NCBI RefSeq assembly: GCF_001648475.1
Contig: NZ_LXSQ01000004.1
Span: 1-64,000 of the forward strand
Reading direction: 5' to 3'
Length of the DNA stretch: 64,000 nucleotides
From: Eikenella halliae
GTDB taxonomy: Bacteria > Pseudomonadota > Gammaproteobacteria > Burkholderiales > Neisseriaceae
A program made the translations under genes and the position numbers. Shown here piece by piece: positions 7,994 to 17,129 of this stretch. The notes below the pieces were generated by a model. It did no database searches and was not told the origin of the DNA. It saw only the letters and a list, made by a program, of their open reading frames with translations. Numbering within the stretch: the first letter of the stretch is position 1; every line of letters starts with the position of its first letter.

Positions 7994-9115
7994 ATGGAAC
8001 AGGCATTTTTGGCAGATGGCGGAAATTGGAAATATTTTCAAATCAATTCATTATTTAACATTTACCGTGGAAATATCCAAAATCAAGATAAATTAGTCGA
8101 TGATATAAACGGCATTGCATTCATTGCACAAAACGACCGTAATAACGGATATGTAAAGCAGGTAAAAATTACTGATAACCGTTTATTTAAAGGGAATGCT
8201 TTAATTATCGGCAGGCAAACCGGCATTGTTTATTTTCAAAATCATGATTTCGTTACAACTGACGGTGTTTTGGTTCTAACACCCAAAAATGGCTTAATGC
8301 TAAATAAAAATACAGGGTTATTTGTTAAAACGATTGTCCAAAAACAATTAGTCATTTTTGGTTATACAAATACAGTTTCCGTACGAAAATTAAATGAAAT
8401 CAGTATTCCGCTCCCAGTCAAAAACAATCAAATCGCCTTTGGCTATATGGAAAGCGTTGTCCAAGAACTGCAAGCGGAACGCTTGCAGGAACTGCAAGCC
8501 TATCTGCAAGCTACGGGTCTGTCCGACTACATCTTGAGCAAACAGGAAAAATCCGTGCTTGATTTGTTAGAAAACGTAAATGCACAGAGGGGAGGGATAA
8601 AACCATTTAAAATCAAAGAATTATTTGGAAATATCCAGCAAGGCGAACGCCTTACCAAAGCCGACCAGATTTCAGGCAGCCTGAATTTCGTTATGTCCGG
8701 TACAACCAATACGGGTATTGTCGGCTCAATCGGCAATGCCGTTGTGCGGTTTCCCAAAAATTCAATCACTATCGATATTTTCGGCAACGTGTTCTACCGC
8801 AATGACGAATTCGGCGCATCAGACGATGTGGGCGTATATTGGAATAATGAAGACAATGCAATGGACAAACACGCCATGCTGTATCTGGCTGCCAGTTTGC
8901 GGAAATCGCTGTCAGGGCGTTTTGACTATGGTTACAAATTACGCGCCTCAAAATCGCATAACCTAACCTGCCTGCTGCCCGAAAAAGACGGAAAACCCGA
9001 TACCGGACTGATGTCCCAAATCGGACGTGCCATAGAAAAACTCGTCATTACCGATGTCGTCAAATTCAATGAACGGGAACTTGCCGCCTACCGGCAAACT
9101 ATTCAGCAAGCGTAG
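7994..9115 (+). CDS. BcgI-like B (specificity) subunit
   Basis: 373 aa from ATG 7994; the frame extends upstream into the methyltransferase gene, where only a TTG (7925) is available. Two target-recognition domains (about residues 10-150 and 200-340) are separated by a helical spacer rich in leucine and glutamine (VVQELQAERLQELQAYLQ), the HsdS/BcgB design. It would direct the A subunit to a bipartite recognition site. No separate HsdR gene is nearby, which supports the BcgI-like (type IIB) reading over type I. Low GC like the A subunit. Confidence 0.8.
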   Translation: MEQAFLADGGNWKYFQINSLFNIYRGNIQNQDKLVDDINGIAFIAQNDRNNGYVKQVKITDNRLFKGNALIIGRQTGIVYFQNHDFVTTDGVLVLTPKNGLMLNKNTGLFVKTIVQKQLVIFGYTNTVSVRKLNEISIPLPVKNNQIAFGYMESVVQELQAERLQELQAYLQATGLSDYILSKQEKSVLDLLENVNAQRGGIKPFKIKELFGNIQQGERLTKADQISGSLNFVMSGTTNTGIVGSIGNAVVRFPKNSITIDIFGNVFYRNDEFGASDDVGVYWNNEDNAMDKHAMLYLAASLRKSLSGRFDYGYKLRASKSHNLTCLLPEKDGKPDTGLMSQIGRAIEKLVITDVVKFNERELAAYRQTIQQA

Positions 9116-9163
9116 CCTGCTTGAGTAGTGTGTGTGCGGAACGTACGCACGCGGTTTCTCAGT

Positions 9164-9196
9164 TTTCAGGTAGCCCCTATCAGGCTACCTGAAAAC
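9164..9196. terminator. Inverted uptake-sequence pair
   Basis: TTTTCAGGTAGCC and GGCTACCTGAAAA flank an 8-base loop downstream of the restriction-modification genes; a plausible terminator for them. Confidence 0.5.
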
Positions 9197-9381
9197 ACAG
9201 CTTCAACGCAGTTAAAAAGTGCAGACTGCTTTTTAACGGCTTCAAAGCCCTAAAAAATCAGCCTGCACCCTACCGGCCAAGACAGCGACGATCCCTAGCG
9301 CATGTCTTCTACAGCAAAGCAAAGAAGTAGGATGAACACTCGCTGCCCAGCGGGTTTCAGTTTTCAGGTAGCCCGAAATCC

Positions 9382-9843
9382 ATGCGCAACTTTATTTTCC
9401 TCGCTCTTCTATTTCCCCTCCCCGTCCTTGCAGGCGGCGATGCTGCGGAAGCTTATGTATCCGGCGTTTCCGGCAGCCGGGGCGGCTATCGGTTTACCGT
9501 CCGCCAAACAGGGCGAGCCATCCGTGCGGACGGCTGCACGCAATACCGCGTCCGCATCACTCCGCCCCGGCGCACTTTTTGGGACAAACTCAATATCGGT
9601 ATCGGCGGGCTCGACCCCGGCCATCCTACCGCCGAACAAACCCAAGCCGCCGCCGCATTGCTGCAACGCCATGCCGCCGAACAAAAGCCCCTGCAAATCG
9701 GCTATCTCGGCAGCGGGCTTACTCCCGACCCGCAGCAAAAATGCCTGTATCACGGCACGGGCATGGCGGTTGAGGCAAGCGATACGGTGATGGTGTATCA
9801 AGACGGGCGTGAAGGACTCTATCCGTATTTGCCCAATCCTTAA
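9382..9843 (+). CDS. Small exported protein, unknown function
   Basis: 153 aa with a clear signal peptide (MRNFIFLALLFPLPVLAGG). The mature part has two cysteines (DGCTQYRVRI and QQKCLYHGTGM), probably a disulfide, and no family I recognise. Preceded at 9164-9196 by a facing uptake-sequence pair and by short repeats (TGCGGAACGTACGCACGC type) that recur near 39.2 kb. Codon usage is that of the host. Confidence 0.6.
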   Translation: MRNFIFLALLFPLPVLAGGDAAEAYVSGVSGSRGGYRFTVRQTGRAIRADGCTQYRVRITPPRRTFWDKLNIGIGGLDPGHPTAEQTQAAAALLQRHAAEQKPLQIGYLGSGLTPDPQQKCLYHGTGMAVEASDTVMVYQDGREGLYPYLPNP

Positions 9844-10150
9844 GATGGCAGATTTTCAGGTAGCCTGCATCCGTAAAAAGCTACCTGAAAATCCTCGGCG
9901 GTTCTTGCTAACGCTTAACATATTAAAGAGCGGCATTGGCTCGCTTGCCGTATTGCTTGTGCCGTCTGCCCCCTGCTTATTTGAACCGCCACCTCCCTAT
10001 CCGCCGCCATGAAGAGCAGCCGCCCGAAACCCAACCCGCACTGCCGAAAACTTGCACGCCCGCCGAGAACATGGCAGGCTACCTGAAAATCCTTCATGAA
10101 AGAGAAACCATGTTTCAGGTAGCCTTTTCTTTTGCCGGCCGGAGGTGCGC

Positions 10151-11065
10151 ATGAGCCGGCAAACCATCGTGATTATCGGCGGCAGCGGCTTTATCGGCCG
10201 CCATCTGGCTGCGGCGTATCAGGCCGACGGGCATCGGGTGATTATCGTTAGCCGCCATCCGGCCAGCGCACGGGAGGCGGATAAGCGTTTTGAATACATC
10301 GCCGCGCTGCACCACCTCTACGACAGCATCCGCCCCGATTTGCTGATTAACCTGGCCGGGGCGTCGGTGGGCGAAGGCCGCTGGACGGCGCAGCGCAAGC
10401 AGGAGCTGTTGCAAAGCCGCTTGCAGCCGGTGCAGGCTGTGGCCGACTGGCTGCACCGCCACCCGCAACCGCCGCGCCTCATCATTCAGGCTTCCGCCGT
10501 GGGTTATTATGGCAACGGCAGCGCGGAGGGCTGGCCGCCGTGTGCGGAAAACGCGCCGCCGCAAAATGTTTTCCCTTCGCAGCTGTGCCAGCAATGGGAA
10601 GCGGCGATACAGCGCGTACAGCAGGAGAGCGGCGTGCCGGTGGCCGTGTGCCGTTTTGGCGTGGTGCTGGGCAGGGACGGCGGCATTTTGCCGCAGCTGC
10701 TCAAACCGGTGCGCTACTGCGCGGGCCGGCCCGGCAGCGGCGAGCAGCCCCTGCCGTGGGTACATATGGATGATGTCGTGGCTGCCATCCGTTTCCTGGC
10801 CACACAAACGCACAGCGGCTTTCAGGCCTACAACCTTACTGCCCCCAAGCGCACCACTCAACTCGACTTTGCCCGCGCTGCCGCCCAACGGCTGCGCCGA
10901 CCGCTGTTGTTTTCCGTTCCTGAGCAGATGTTGCGCCTGATGCTGGGCGAGCAGGCCGATTTGGTGCTAGACGGCCAATTTGCCCCGCCGAAAGCCTTGT
11001 TGCAGCAAGGGTTTGAGTTTACCTTCCCCACCGTTGAGCGTGCGCTCGACAACCTGCTGAATTAG
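10151..11065 (+). CDS. TIGR01777-family NAD(P)-dependent epimerase (YfcH/SDR39U1-like)
   Basis: 304 aa. ATG 10151 is chosen over GTG 10145 because GGAGG lies at 10141-10145, ideal for it. It has the Rossmann motif GGSGFIGR (10-17), the family block LINLAGASVGEGRWTAQRK, SAVGYYG, and the C-terminal DUF1731-type region ending PTVERALDNLL. TIGR01777 proteins are atypical short-chain dehydrogenases of undetermined substrate. The 9844-10150 gap before it contains uptake sequences and no gene I can support. Confidence 0.85.
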   Translation: MSRQTIVIIGGSGFIGRHLAAAYQADGHRVIIVSRHPASAREADKRFEYIAALHHLYDSIRPDLLINLAGASVGEGRWTAQRKQELLQSRLQPVQAVADWLHRHPQPPRLIIQASAVGYYGNGSAEGWPPCAENAPPQNVFPSQLCQQWEAAIQRVQQESGVPVAVCRFGVVLGRDGGILPQLLKPVRYCAGRPGSGEQPLPWVHMDDVVAAIRFLATQTHSGFQAYNLTAPKRTTQLDFARAAAQRLRRPLLFSVPEQMLRLMLGEQADLVLDGQFAPPKALLQQGFEFTFPTVERALDNLLN

Positions 11066-11149
11066 GCCGCCCAATTCAATCCTTAGCTGCTGCTTAAAAT
11101 CAGGTAAAATAGCGTTTTCCTGTTTTAAATTTTTCCCCGAAAGAGTGCC

Positions 11150-12184
11150 ATGACCCAATCCCTCAGCTACCGCGACGCTGGTGTCGATATCGATGCGGGC
11201 GACCAACTGGTCGAAAACATCAAACCCTTTGCCAAGCGCACCCTGCGCCCTGAAGTGTTGGGCGGCTTGGGCGGCTTCGGCGCGCTGGTGGAAATCAGCA
11301 AAAAGTATCAAAACCCCGTGCTGGTAAGCGGCACCGACGGCGTAGGCACCAAGCTGAAACTGGCGTTTGAATGGGATATCCACCACACCGTGGGCATCGA
11401 CCTGGTGGCCATGAGCGTGAACGACATCCTCGTGCAAGGCGCAGAGCCGCTGTTTTTCCTCGACTATTTCGCCTGCGGCAAGCTCGATGTGGCGCGCGCC
11501 ACCGATGTGATTAAAGGCATCGCCGAAGGCTGCGAGCAATCCGGCTGCGCCCTGATTGGCGGCGAAACAGCCGAAATGCCCGGCATGTATCCCGAAGGCG
11601 AATACGATTTGGCCGGCTTCGCCGTGGGCGTGGTGGAAAAAAGCAAAGTCATCAACGGCCGCAGCATCCGGCCCGGCGACGTGGTGCTTGGCCTAGCCTC
11701 CAACGGCACACACTCCAACGGCTATTCGCTTATCCGCAAAATCATCGAACGCAGCAATCCCAATTTGGATGCCGAATTCGACGGCGGTAAAACCCTGCGC
11801 CAAGCCGTTATCGCGCCCACCCGCCTGTATGTGAAACCGATTTTGGCCGCGCTGGAAAAATTTGAAATCAAAGGCATGGCGCACATTACCGGCGGCGGCC
11901 TCACCGAAAACATCCCGCGCGTGCTGCCCGAAAACTGTGTGGCGCAAATCGACGCCCAATCCTGGCCGCTGCCCAAACTGTTCCAATGGCTGCAACAAGC
12001 CGGCAACGTGGAGCGGCAGGAAATGTACCGCACCTTCAACTGCGGCATCGGCATGGCCGTTATCGTGCCTGCCGAACAGGCCGATGCGGCGCAGGCCTTC
12101 CTCGCCGAACAAGGCGAAACCGTGTACCGCCTGGGCACAATCCGCGAACGTGCGGGAAGCGAGCATCAAACGCAGGTGGCATAA
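11150..12184 (+). CDS. purM: Phosphoribosylformylglycinamidine cyclo-ligase (AIR synthetase)
   Basis: 344 aa, the standard length. It uses ATP to close the imidazole ring of AIR in purine synthesis. Visible hallmarks: SYRDAGVDIDAGDQLV at the start, GTDGVGTKLKLA for ATP binding, the VNDILVQGAEPLFFLDYFA block and the ITGGGLTENIPRVLP block. It is a single gene here, not with purN. It ends in a facing uptake-sequence pair. Confidence 0.97.
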   Translation: MTQSLSYRDAGVDIDAGDQLVENIKPFAKRTLRPEVLGGLGGFGALVEISKKYQNPVLVSGTDGVGTKLKLAFEWDIHHTVGIDLVAMSVNDILVQGAEPLFFLDYFACGKLDVARATDVIKGIAEGCEQSGCALIGGETAEMPGMYPEGEYDLAGFAVGVVEKSKVINGRSIRPGDVVLGLASNGTHSNGYSLIRKIIERSNPNLDAEFDGGKTLRQAVIAPTRLYVKPILAALEKFEIKGMAHITGGGLTENIPRVLPENCVAQIDAQSWPLPKLFQWLQQAGNVERQEMYRTFNCGIGMAVIVPAEQADAAQAFLAEQGETVYRLGTIRERAGSEHQTQVA

Positions 12185-12188
12185 ATAA

Positions 12189-12221
12189 TTTCAGGTAGCC
12201 TTGCTTAAAGGCTACCTGAAA
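12189..12221. terminator. Inverted uptake-sequence pair
   Basis: TTTCAGGTAGCCTT and AAGGCTACCTGAAA face each other across a 5-base loop just after purM. Confidence 0.6.
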
Positions 12222-12292
12222 ACGGAAAACCGCTTTTTGTGTGAACCCCGTTCAGGCAGTTTCTGCACGTTATTTCTCCAAGGGGCAAGCTT

Positions 12293-12859
12293 ATGAACAG
12301 CAAAGATTTCTACCGTTACTTGAACACTGTACTGAGTCCCGCTATGAAGCAGGTCGGCTTTGTTAAAGACAAACGCAGCATCCCCTGCTGGCATACGGGA
12401 ACCGGCGAACGGCTGTTATACCTGATGGTCAAAACCGGCAAATACCCATATCAGCCGTATATCGGTGGTGATTTTTCCCTCTATGCCTGCTTGAGGGATA
12501 CAGATGACCCGCCACCACAAGCAGGCGACCTAGACTTGGATATTTTTGAATATGCGGATGAAACCCTAAAACAACGCATACTGGCGCAAAATCGCGCCGT
12601 TTATGGGAAAATTGCTGCCTTGGATGTCAGCCATTTACAAAATGCTGATGCGGAATACGAAATACTCCTCTCCCAACGTGCATTGACCCTGCCCAGCCTG
12701 CGCTTTGAAGCAGAAACCGACCGCCCGTGGATAGAGGTAAATAAACCGTTGCTGTATCTGGATGAAGCCGACATCGCGGTATGGGGTGGTATTGTGGCAG
12801 ATGTATTTGCCGTTACGGCGATCGGAGTACGCGGTGGCATTATCCATAACGGACGGTAA
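12293..12859 (+). CDS. Hypothetical protein, possibly DUF4304-like
   Basis: 188 aa, no signal peptide or membrane segment, acidic. It begins MNSKDFYRYLNTVLSPAMKQVGFVKDK, a layout seen in DUF4304-type proteins (short helix, then a GF-K strand), but the match is by eye only. Start supported by AAGGGG 9 bases upstream. It lies between purM and purA on the same strand, separated from purM by a terminator-like stem. Homologues of this type are often found as small accessory genes near immunity loci; nothing here proves such a role. Confidence 0.55.
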   Translation: MNSKDFYRYLNTVLSPAMKQVGFVKDKRSIPCWHTGTGERLLYLMVKTGKYPYQPYIGGDFSLYACLRDTDDPPPQAGDLDLDIFEYADETLKQRILAQNRAVYGKIAALDVSHLQNADAEYEILLSQRALTLPSLRFEAETDRPWIEVNKPLLYLDEADIAVWGGIVADVFAVTAIGVRGGIIHNGR

Positions 12860-12920
12860 AACGCCGATAAAGGTTACCTGAAACCATTTCTACCAATTAA
12901 CCAACAAAGGCAACAACATC

Positions 12921-14222
12921 ATGGCAAAAAATATCGTAGTAATCGGCGCACAATGGGGCGACGAAGGCAAAGGCAAAATCGTCGACTGGCTAGCAGAAGA
13001 GTGCGCCGGTGTGGTGCGCTTCCAAGGTGGCCACAATGCCGGGCACACGCTGGTGGTGAACGGCAAAAAAACCGTGCTGCGCCTGATTCCCAGCGGCATC
13101 CTGCATGAAAACCTGCATTGCTACATCGGCTCCGGCGTGGTGGTTTCCCCCGAAGCCCTGCTCGGCGAAATCGACGAGCTCACTGCGGCCGGCGTGAAAA
13201 ACGTGGCCGGCCGGCTGCACATCGCCCCCACCTGCCCGATGATTCTGCCCTACCACATTGCGCTCGACCATGCCCGCGAAGCCTCCAAAGGCGCCGGCAA
13301 AATCGGCACCACCGGCCGCGGCATCGGCCCAGCCTATGAAGACAAAGTAGCCCGCCGTGCCATCCGTTTGGGCGATTTGGCCAATACCGAGCTCTTGTCC
13401 GACAAACTGCGCGCCAACCTTGAAGTGTATAACGTGCAGCTGCAACATCTGCATGGCGCAGAGTCCGTGCAGTTTGATGACGTGATGGCCAAAATCAACG
13501 CCTTCAAAGAGCGTATTCTGCCAATGCTCGCCGACGTGTCGCGCAGCCTGCATGACACCATCCAGCGCGGCGGACGCCTGCTGTTTGAAGGTGCGCAAGG
13601 CACGCTGCTGGATATCGACTACGGCACTTATCCCTTTGTTACCTCGTCCAACTGTTTGGCAGGCGCTGCCTCTGCCGGTGCGGGCGTGCCGCCGCAGGCC
13701 TTGGATTATGTGCTCGGCATCGTGAAGGCCTACACCACCCGCGTCGGTTCCGGCCCCTTCCCCACCGAGCTGTTCGACGACACCGGCAAAGGCCTGGCCG
13801 AGCGCGGCAACGAATTCGGCTCGGTAACCGGCCGTGCCCGCCGCTGCGGCTGGTTTGATGCCGCCGCCCTCAAGCGCTCCATCCAAATCAACGGCATCAG
13901 CGGCCTGTGCATCACCAAACTCGACGTGATGGACGGCATCCCCGAAATCAAAATCTGCACCGGCTACACCCTGCCCGACGGCAGCACCACCGATATCCTG
14001 CCCTTCGGCAGCAATGCCGTGGCCGGCTGCACCCCGATCTACGAAACCTTACCCGGCTGGACAGAATCAACCTTCGGTGTGCAAAGCTTTGATCAGCTGC
14101 CGGAAAACGCCAAAGGCTACCTGAAACGTATCGAAGAGGTATGCGGCGCGCCCATCGCCATCGTCTCCACCGGCCCCGACCGCGTGGAAACCATCGTGTT
14201 GCAGCACCCGTTCACCAGCTAA
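12921..14222 (+). CDS. purA: Adenylosuccinate synthetase
   Basis: 433 aa. It joins IMP and aspartate using GTP, the first committed step to AMP. The P-loop-like GAQWGDEGKGKIVD is at residues 9-22, followed by GGHNAGHTLV, GTTGRGIGPAYEDK, and GSVTGRARRCGWFD for IMP binding. An uptake sequence lies inside the gene near 14111, read as AKGYLKR. Terminated by a strong uptake-sequence stem. Confidence 0.98.
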   Translation: MAKNIVVIGAQWGDEGKGKIVDWLAEECAGVVRFQGGHNAGHTLVVNGKKTVLRLIPSGILHENLHCYIGSGVVVSPEALLGEIDELTAAGVKNVAGRLHIAPTCPMILPYHIALDHAREASKGAGKIGTTGRGIGPAYEDKVARRAIRLGDLANTELLSDKLRANLEVYNVQLQHLHGAESVQFDDVMAKINAFKERILPMLADVSRSLHDTIQRGGRLLFEGAQGTLLDIDYGTYPFVTSSNCLAGAASAGAGVPPQALDYVLGIVKAYTTRVGSGPFPTELFDDTGKGLAERGNEFGSVTGRARRCGWFDAAALKRSIQINGISGLCITKLDVMDGIPEIKICTGYTLPDGSTTDILPFGSNAVAGCTPIYETLPGWTESTFGVQSFDQLPENAKGYLKRIEEVCGAPIAIVSTGPDRVETIVLQHPFTS

Positions 14223-14242
14223 CCGGCTTCTATGGGATGAAG

Positions 14243-14277
14243 AAAGGCTACCTGAAAGTTTTCAGGTAGCCTTTTTT
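14243..14277. terminator. Inverted uptake-sequence pair with T run
   Basis: AAAGGCTACCTGAAA and TTTCAGGTAGCCTTT with a 3-base loop and a run of six T. It lies between convergent purA and the DUF454 gene, so it can serve both. Confidence 0.8.
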
Positions 14278-14295
14278 GACATCGTATCCTCAATC

Positions 14296-14760
14296 TCACT
14301 CGCTCGGCAACCGCCACATCCACACTGTTACCAACAAACACACCACCGCCATACCCGCTCCCACCCACCAACGTTCGGGGAAACGGTACAGCATCCATAC
14401 GCACGAGCAAGCCATCATCAGTGCCGATAACACCTTGCCCTTCAACGGAATGGCCCGTTTGCGCTCCCAGTTGCGCACCATCGGGCCGAAATGGCGGTGT
14501 TCGCTCAGCCAGCGGTGGAAACGCGGCGACGTGCGCGACCAACAGCCTGCCGCCAGCAGCACGAACGGCACAGTCGGCAATCCCGGCAAAAAGATGCCGA
14601 TAATACCCAAGAGCAAAGCCAGCCAACCCGCCAGCCACACAAAAGGCCGCCACAGCGGCAGGTAAGAATCGCGGCCGGTTTGGCGGCGATGCCGTATCCA
14701 CGCCACACCCGCCGCCAGCCCAACCGCCAAAACTGCAATCATCCACTCCGCTTTACCCAT
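14296..14760 (-). CDS. DUF454 (YbaN-type) inner membrane protein
   Basis: 154 aa from ATG 14760; a TTG 48 bases upstream is possible but less likely. The membrane segments are visible: WMIAVLAVGLAAGVAW, WLALLLGIIGIFLPGLPTVPFVLLAAGCW and a C-terminal WWVGAGMAVVCLLVTVWMW. The GIIGIFLPGLPTVPF block followed by SPRFHRWL is the signature of DUF454. Function is unknown. The upstream part before LPLWRPF is longer than in E. coli YbaN. Confidence 0.85.
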   Translation of the reverse strand: MGKAEWMIAVLAVGLAAGVAWIRHRRQTGRDSYLPLWRPFVWLAGWLALLLGIIGIFLPGLPTVPFVLLAAGCWSRTSPRFHRWLSEHRHFGPMVRNWERKRAIPLKGKVLSALMMACSCVWMLYRFPERWWVGAGMAVVCLLVTVWMWRLPSE

Positions 14761-14938
14761 TATGGCCAATTCTCCCGCAAGGTTTGGCACGATTGTATCA
14801 TTTAGCAAAAGAAATGCGACTTATTCGTAATTGATGCGCCGCGAGAAATACATCTCCCAATATAGGACAACTCCAAGAGCGGATAAAAGATTTATTCGGC
14901 CATCCGTCAGGCAAATATCAACCCGCCCGCTGCATAAT

Positions 14939-14982
14939 TAAAGGCTACCTGAAAACCCATCCGGCCGTTTTCAGGTAGCCTG
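14939..14982. terminator. Inverted uptake-sequence pair
   Basis: Facing uptake sequences with an 18-base loop, 16 bp beyond the stop of the minus-strand LURP-like gene. Confidence 0.5.
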
Positions 14983-14997
14983 AGGCATTGGCAAATC

Positions 14998-15591
14998 CTA
15001 TCCCTTTGCCCGTTCCAACAGCATCAACATCATCAGCGACAGCGTAACCAATTCATCATGCGCCGCTGTGCCGGTTTTTTTCAGGCTGAAGCGCCGTTCC
15101 ATCAGCGAAGGCTCTTTCTTCAGCAGGTACGCCTCCTGCCCGGCGGCATCGTTTACTCCAAAACTTGAGTTGAGGAAATAACCGCTAAACATGCCTACAA
15201 CCGGAATCTCGCCCACCAGCGCATCCCAAAATGCCAGCCACGGGTTTTTCTCGCGCACTTCATAAAGTAGTCGGTTACCGGCATCGTATATCTGGTAGGA
15301 AATGCGCCACAACGAGCGCATACCGTTACGCCGTATCGAGCCGAGCTCCTCGCCGTTTTCGTTCACAATCCGGTAGCAGGCGTTGAAATCGATGATGAGG
15401 TCGGCCTGTATGCGGTATAGCCGCGTGCGGCGGGTGGTATCGCTAAAAATCTCCACAGCTTCCTTCAGCTTAAAAATCTTCTGGCGGGTGTAGGCCACTT
15501 CCCTGCCTCCGGCATCCACCACGCTGAAATCGTTGGATGGCGTGAATATTTTGAAATAGAAGTGTAACGGCAGTTGCATGTTTTGCATCAT
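14998..15591 (-). CDS. LURP-one-related (tubby/scramblase-fold) family protein
   Basis: 197 aa, cytoplasmic. The sequence alternates short strands typical of the LURP1/tubby fold: FYFKIFTPSNDFSVVDAGGREVAY near the start, TRLYRIQADLIIDFNACYRIVNENGEELGSI in the middle, and ISYQIYDAGNRLLYEV after it. A hydrophobic stretch (VGEIPVVGMFSGYF) is followed by a charged tail. Bacterial relatives such as YxjI have no firm function. The assignment is by pattern only. Confidence 0.55.
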   Translation of the reverse strand: MMQNMQLPLHFYFKIFTPSNDFSVVDAGGREVAYTRQKIFKLKEAVEIFSDTTRRTRLYRIQADLIIDFNACYRIVNENGEELGSIRRNGMRSLWRISYQIYDAGNRLLYEVREKNPWLAFWDALVGEIPVVGMFSGYFLNSSFGVNDAAGQEAYLLKKEPSLMERRFSLKKTGTAAHDELVTLSLMMLMLLERAKG

Positions 15592-15682
15592 TATTCTTTC
15601 TTAATAAAGACTAAAGTTGGGCTGGTGATAAATTTCAGGTAGCCTCAAGCCATGTGCTCGCAGGCTACCTGAAACCGGATGA

Positions 15683-15786
15683 TATAGTGGATTAAATTTA
15701 AATCAGGACAAGGCGGCGAGCCGCAGACAGTACAAATAGTATGGCAAGGCGAGACAACGCTGTACTGGTTTTTGTTAATTCACTAT
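15683..15786 (+). mobile_element. Correia-type element
   Basis: 104 bp with TATAGTGGATTAAATTTAAA at the left, as in classical neisserial Correia repeats, and TTGTTAATTCACTAT at the right. The last base of the TATA end is altered. It lies 24 bp downstream of phoH. Confidence 0.85.
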
Positions 15787-15809
15787 TAAAGATACCAAGG
15801 CGGCAAACG

Positions 15810-16775
15810 CTATTCTTCCCGCTCCGCATCTGCAGCGTCGTAAGCATCCACAATTTTCTGCACCAAGGGATGGCGCACCACGTCTTCGCTGGTAAAGGTG
15901 TGGAAATAAATACCATCGATGCCTTGCAGTTTTTCCCGCGCGTCTTTCAGGCCGGATTTAATGTTGCGCGGCAAGTCGATTTGGCTGATGTCGCCGGTAA
16001 TCGCTGCCTTAGCGCCGAAGCCGATACGCGTGAGGAACATCTTCATCTGTTCCGGCGTGGTGTTCTGCGCCTCATCTAGAATCACATACGAGCCGTTCAG
16101 CGTGCGCCCGCGCATATAGGCCAGCGGGGCAATCTCAATCAGCCCGCGTTCCAGCAGCTTGGTCACGCGGTCGAAGCCCATCAAATCATACAACGCGTCA
16201 TACAGCGGGCGCAGATAAGGGTCTACCTTCTGCGCCAAATCGCCCGGCAGAAAGCCGAGTTTCTCCCCCGCTTCCACCGCGGGGCGCACCAACACAATGC
16301 GTTCCACTTCGTGCTTGCTCATGGCATCCACCGCCGCCGCCACTGCCAAATAAGTCTTGCCCGTGCCCGCCGGGCCTAGGCCGAACACAATATCGTGGCT
16401 GAGCAGAGCGCGGATGTAGCCGTTTTGGCGCGGCGTGCGCCCGCCCAGCTTGCCGCGCCGCGTTTGCAGGAAATACTGATGCCCGGCCTCGTTTTTCGGC
16501 ACAAAAGCCTCATCGGCTGTTTTGGCTTCCACCGCCGCGAGCCGGATGTCGTTATCGTCCAAATCCCGCCGCTCCGACAGCTCGGCCAGCCTCAAAAGCG
16601 CTTCCCTTGCCGCATGGGCATGGTTGCCGATGAAGGTAAACTCGGCAAACCGCCGCCCGATTTCCACTTCCAGCGCTTTGCCCAGTTTTTCCAAGTTTTC
16701 TTCCAACGGCCCGCACAGCCGTTGCAAAACGGTGTTGTCGATCTCTTCAAATTTCAGGTGTACAGTATGGCTCAT
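15810..16775 (-). CDS. phoH: PhoH-family ATPase (YbeZ-type)
   Basis: 321 aa. Walker A is GLGPAGTGKTYLA and Walker B VILDEAQNTT, with MFLTRIGFGAKAAITGDISQIDLP between motor motifs. The N-terminal 100 residues match the extra domain of YbeZ-type PhoH proteins. These are RNA-associated ATPases that usually pair with the RNase YbeY, whose gene is not next to it here. The name PhoH comes from phosphate regulation in E. coli, which is not shown for this gene. Confidence 0.93.
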   Translation of the reverse strand: MSHTVHLKFEEIDNTVLQRLCGPLEENLEKLGKALEVEIGRRFAEFTFIGNHAHAAREALLRLAELSERRDLDDNDIRLAAVEAKTADEAFVPKNEAGHQYFLQTRRGKLGGRTPRQNGYIRALLSHDIVFGLGPAGTGKTYLAVAAAVDAMSKHEVERIVLVRPAVEAGEKLGFLPGDLAQKVDPYLRPLYDALYDLMGFDRVTKLLERGLIEIAPLAYMRGRTLNGSYVILDEAQNTTPEQMKMFLTRIGFGAKAAITGDISQIDLPRNIKSGLKDAREKLQGIDGIYFHTFTSEDVVRHPLVQKIVDAYDAADAEREE

Positions 16776-16989
16776 AAGCTCTCAAATATTCGTTGCAAAC
16801 CTCCGGCTCCGCCTCTCTCAGCCCGCCGGAAAAACATAATTTATAAGATGATAGGCCGTATCGCCCGCCAGGGCAAATCCCCTACCGGACAAGCTTTAAG
16901 CAGCATAAAGCCCAGCCCCGGCATAGCGCCACATTGTTGCATAAAGCATACAATTTAGCCCGCATCTGCCGTTTTGCCCGCGATAGGAT

Positions 16990-17018
16990 TTGTTTTTTTG
17001 CCGCCGAACAATTATATT
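16990..17018 (+). promoter_or_regulatory. Candidate promoter of the porin gene
   Basis: TTGTTT, a 17-base spacer and TATATT lie 112 bases upstream of the porin start. The -35 region runs into a T7 homopolymer (16993-16999). Prediction by eye; a second AT-rich region nearer the start (17090-17110) could be used instead. Nothing else is evident in the 16776-17129 gap. Confidence 0.45.
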
Positions 17019-17129
17019 GCAGTCATGAAATCGCTAATGCGGCGATTGCGTGAGAGCTTAAATAAAGAAAGACGAAGTTTCTTTTTTAAGTGTGTATTTT
17101 TAGTTTAGACATAGATAAAGGAATGCAGC

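Noticed and set aside
9809..10150. Possible frameshifted small proline-rich lipoprotein (SLAVLLVPSAPC then PPPPYPPP)
   Set aside because: It needs a frameshift, has no clear start, and its tail is translated uptake sequence.
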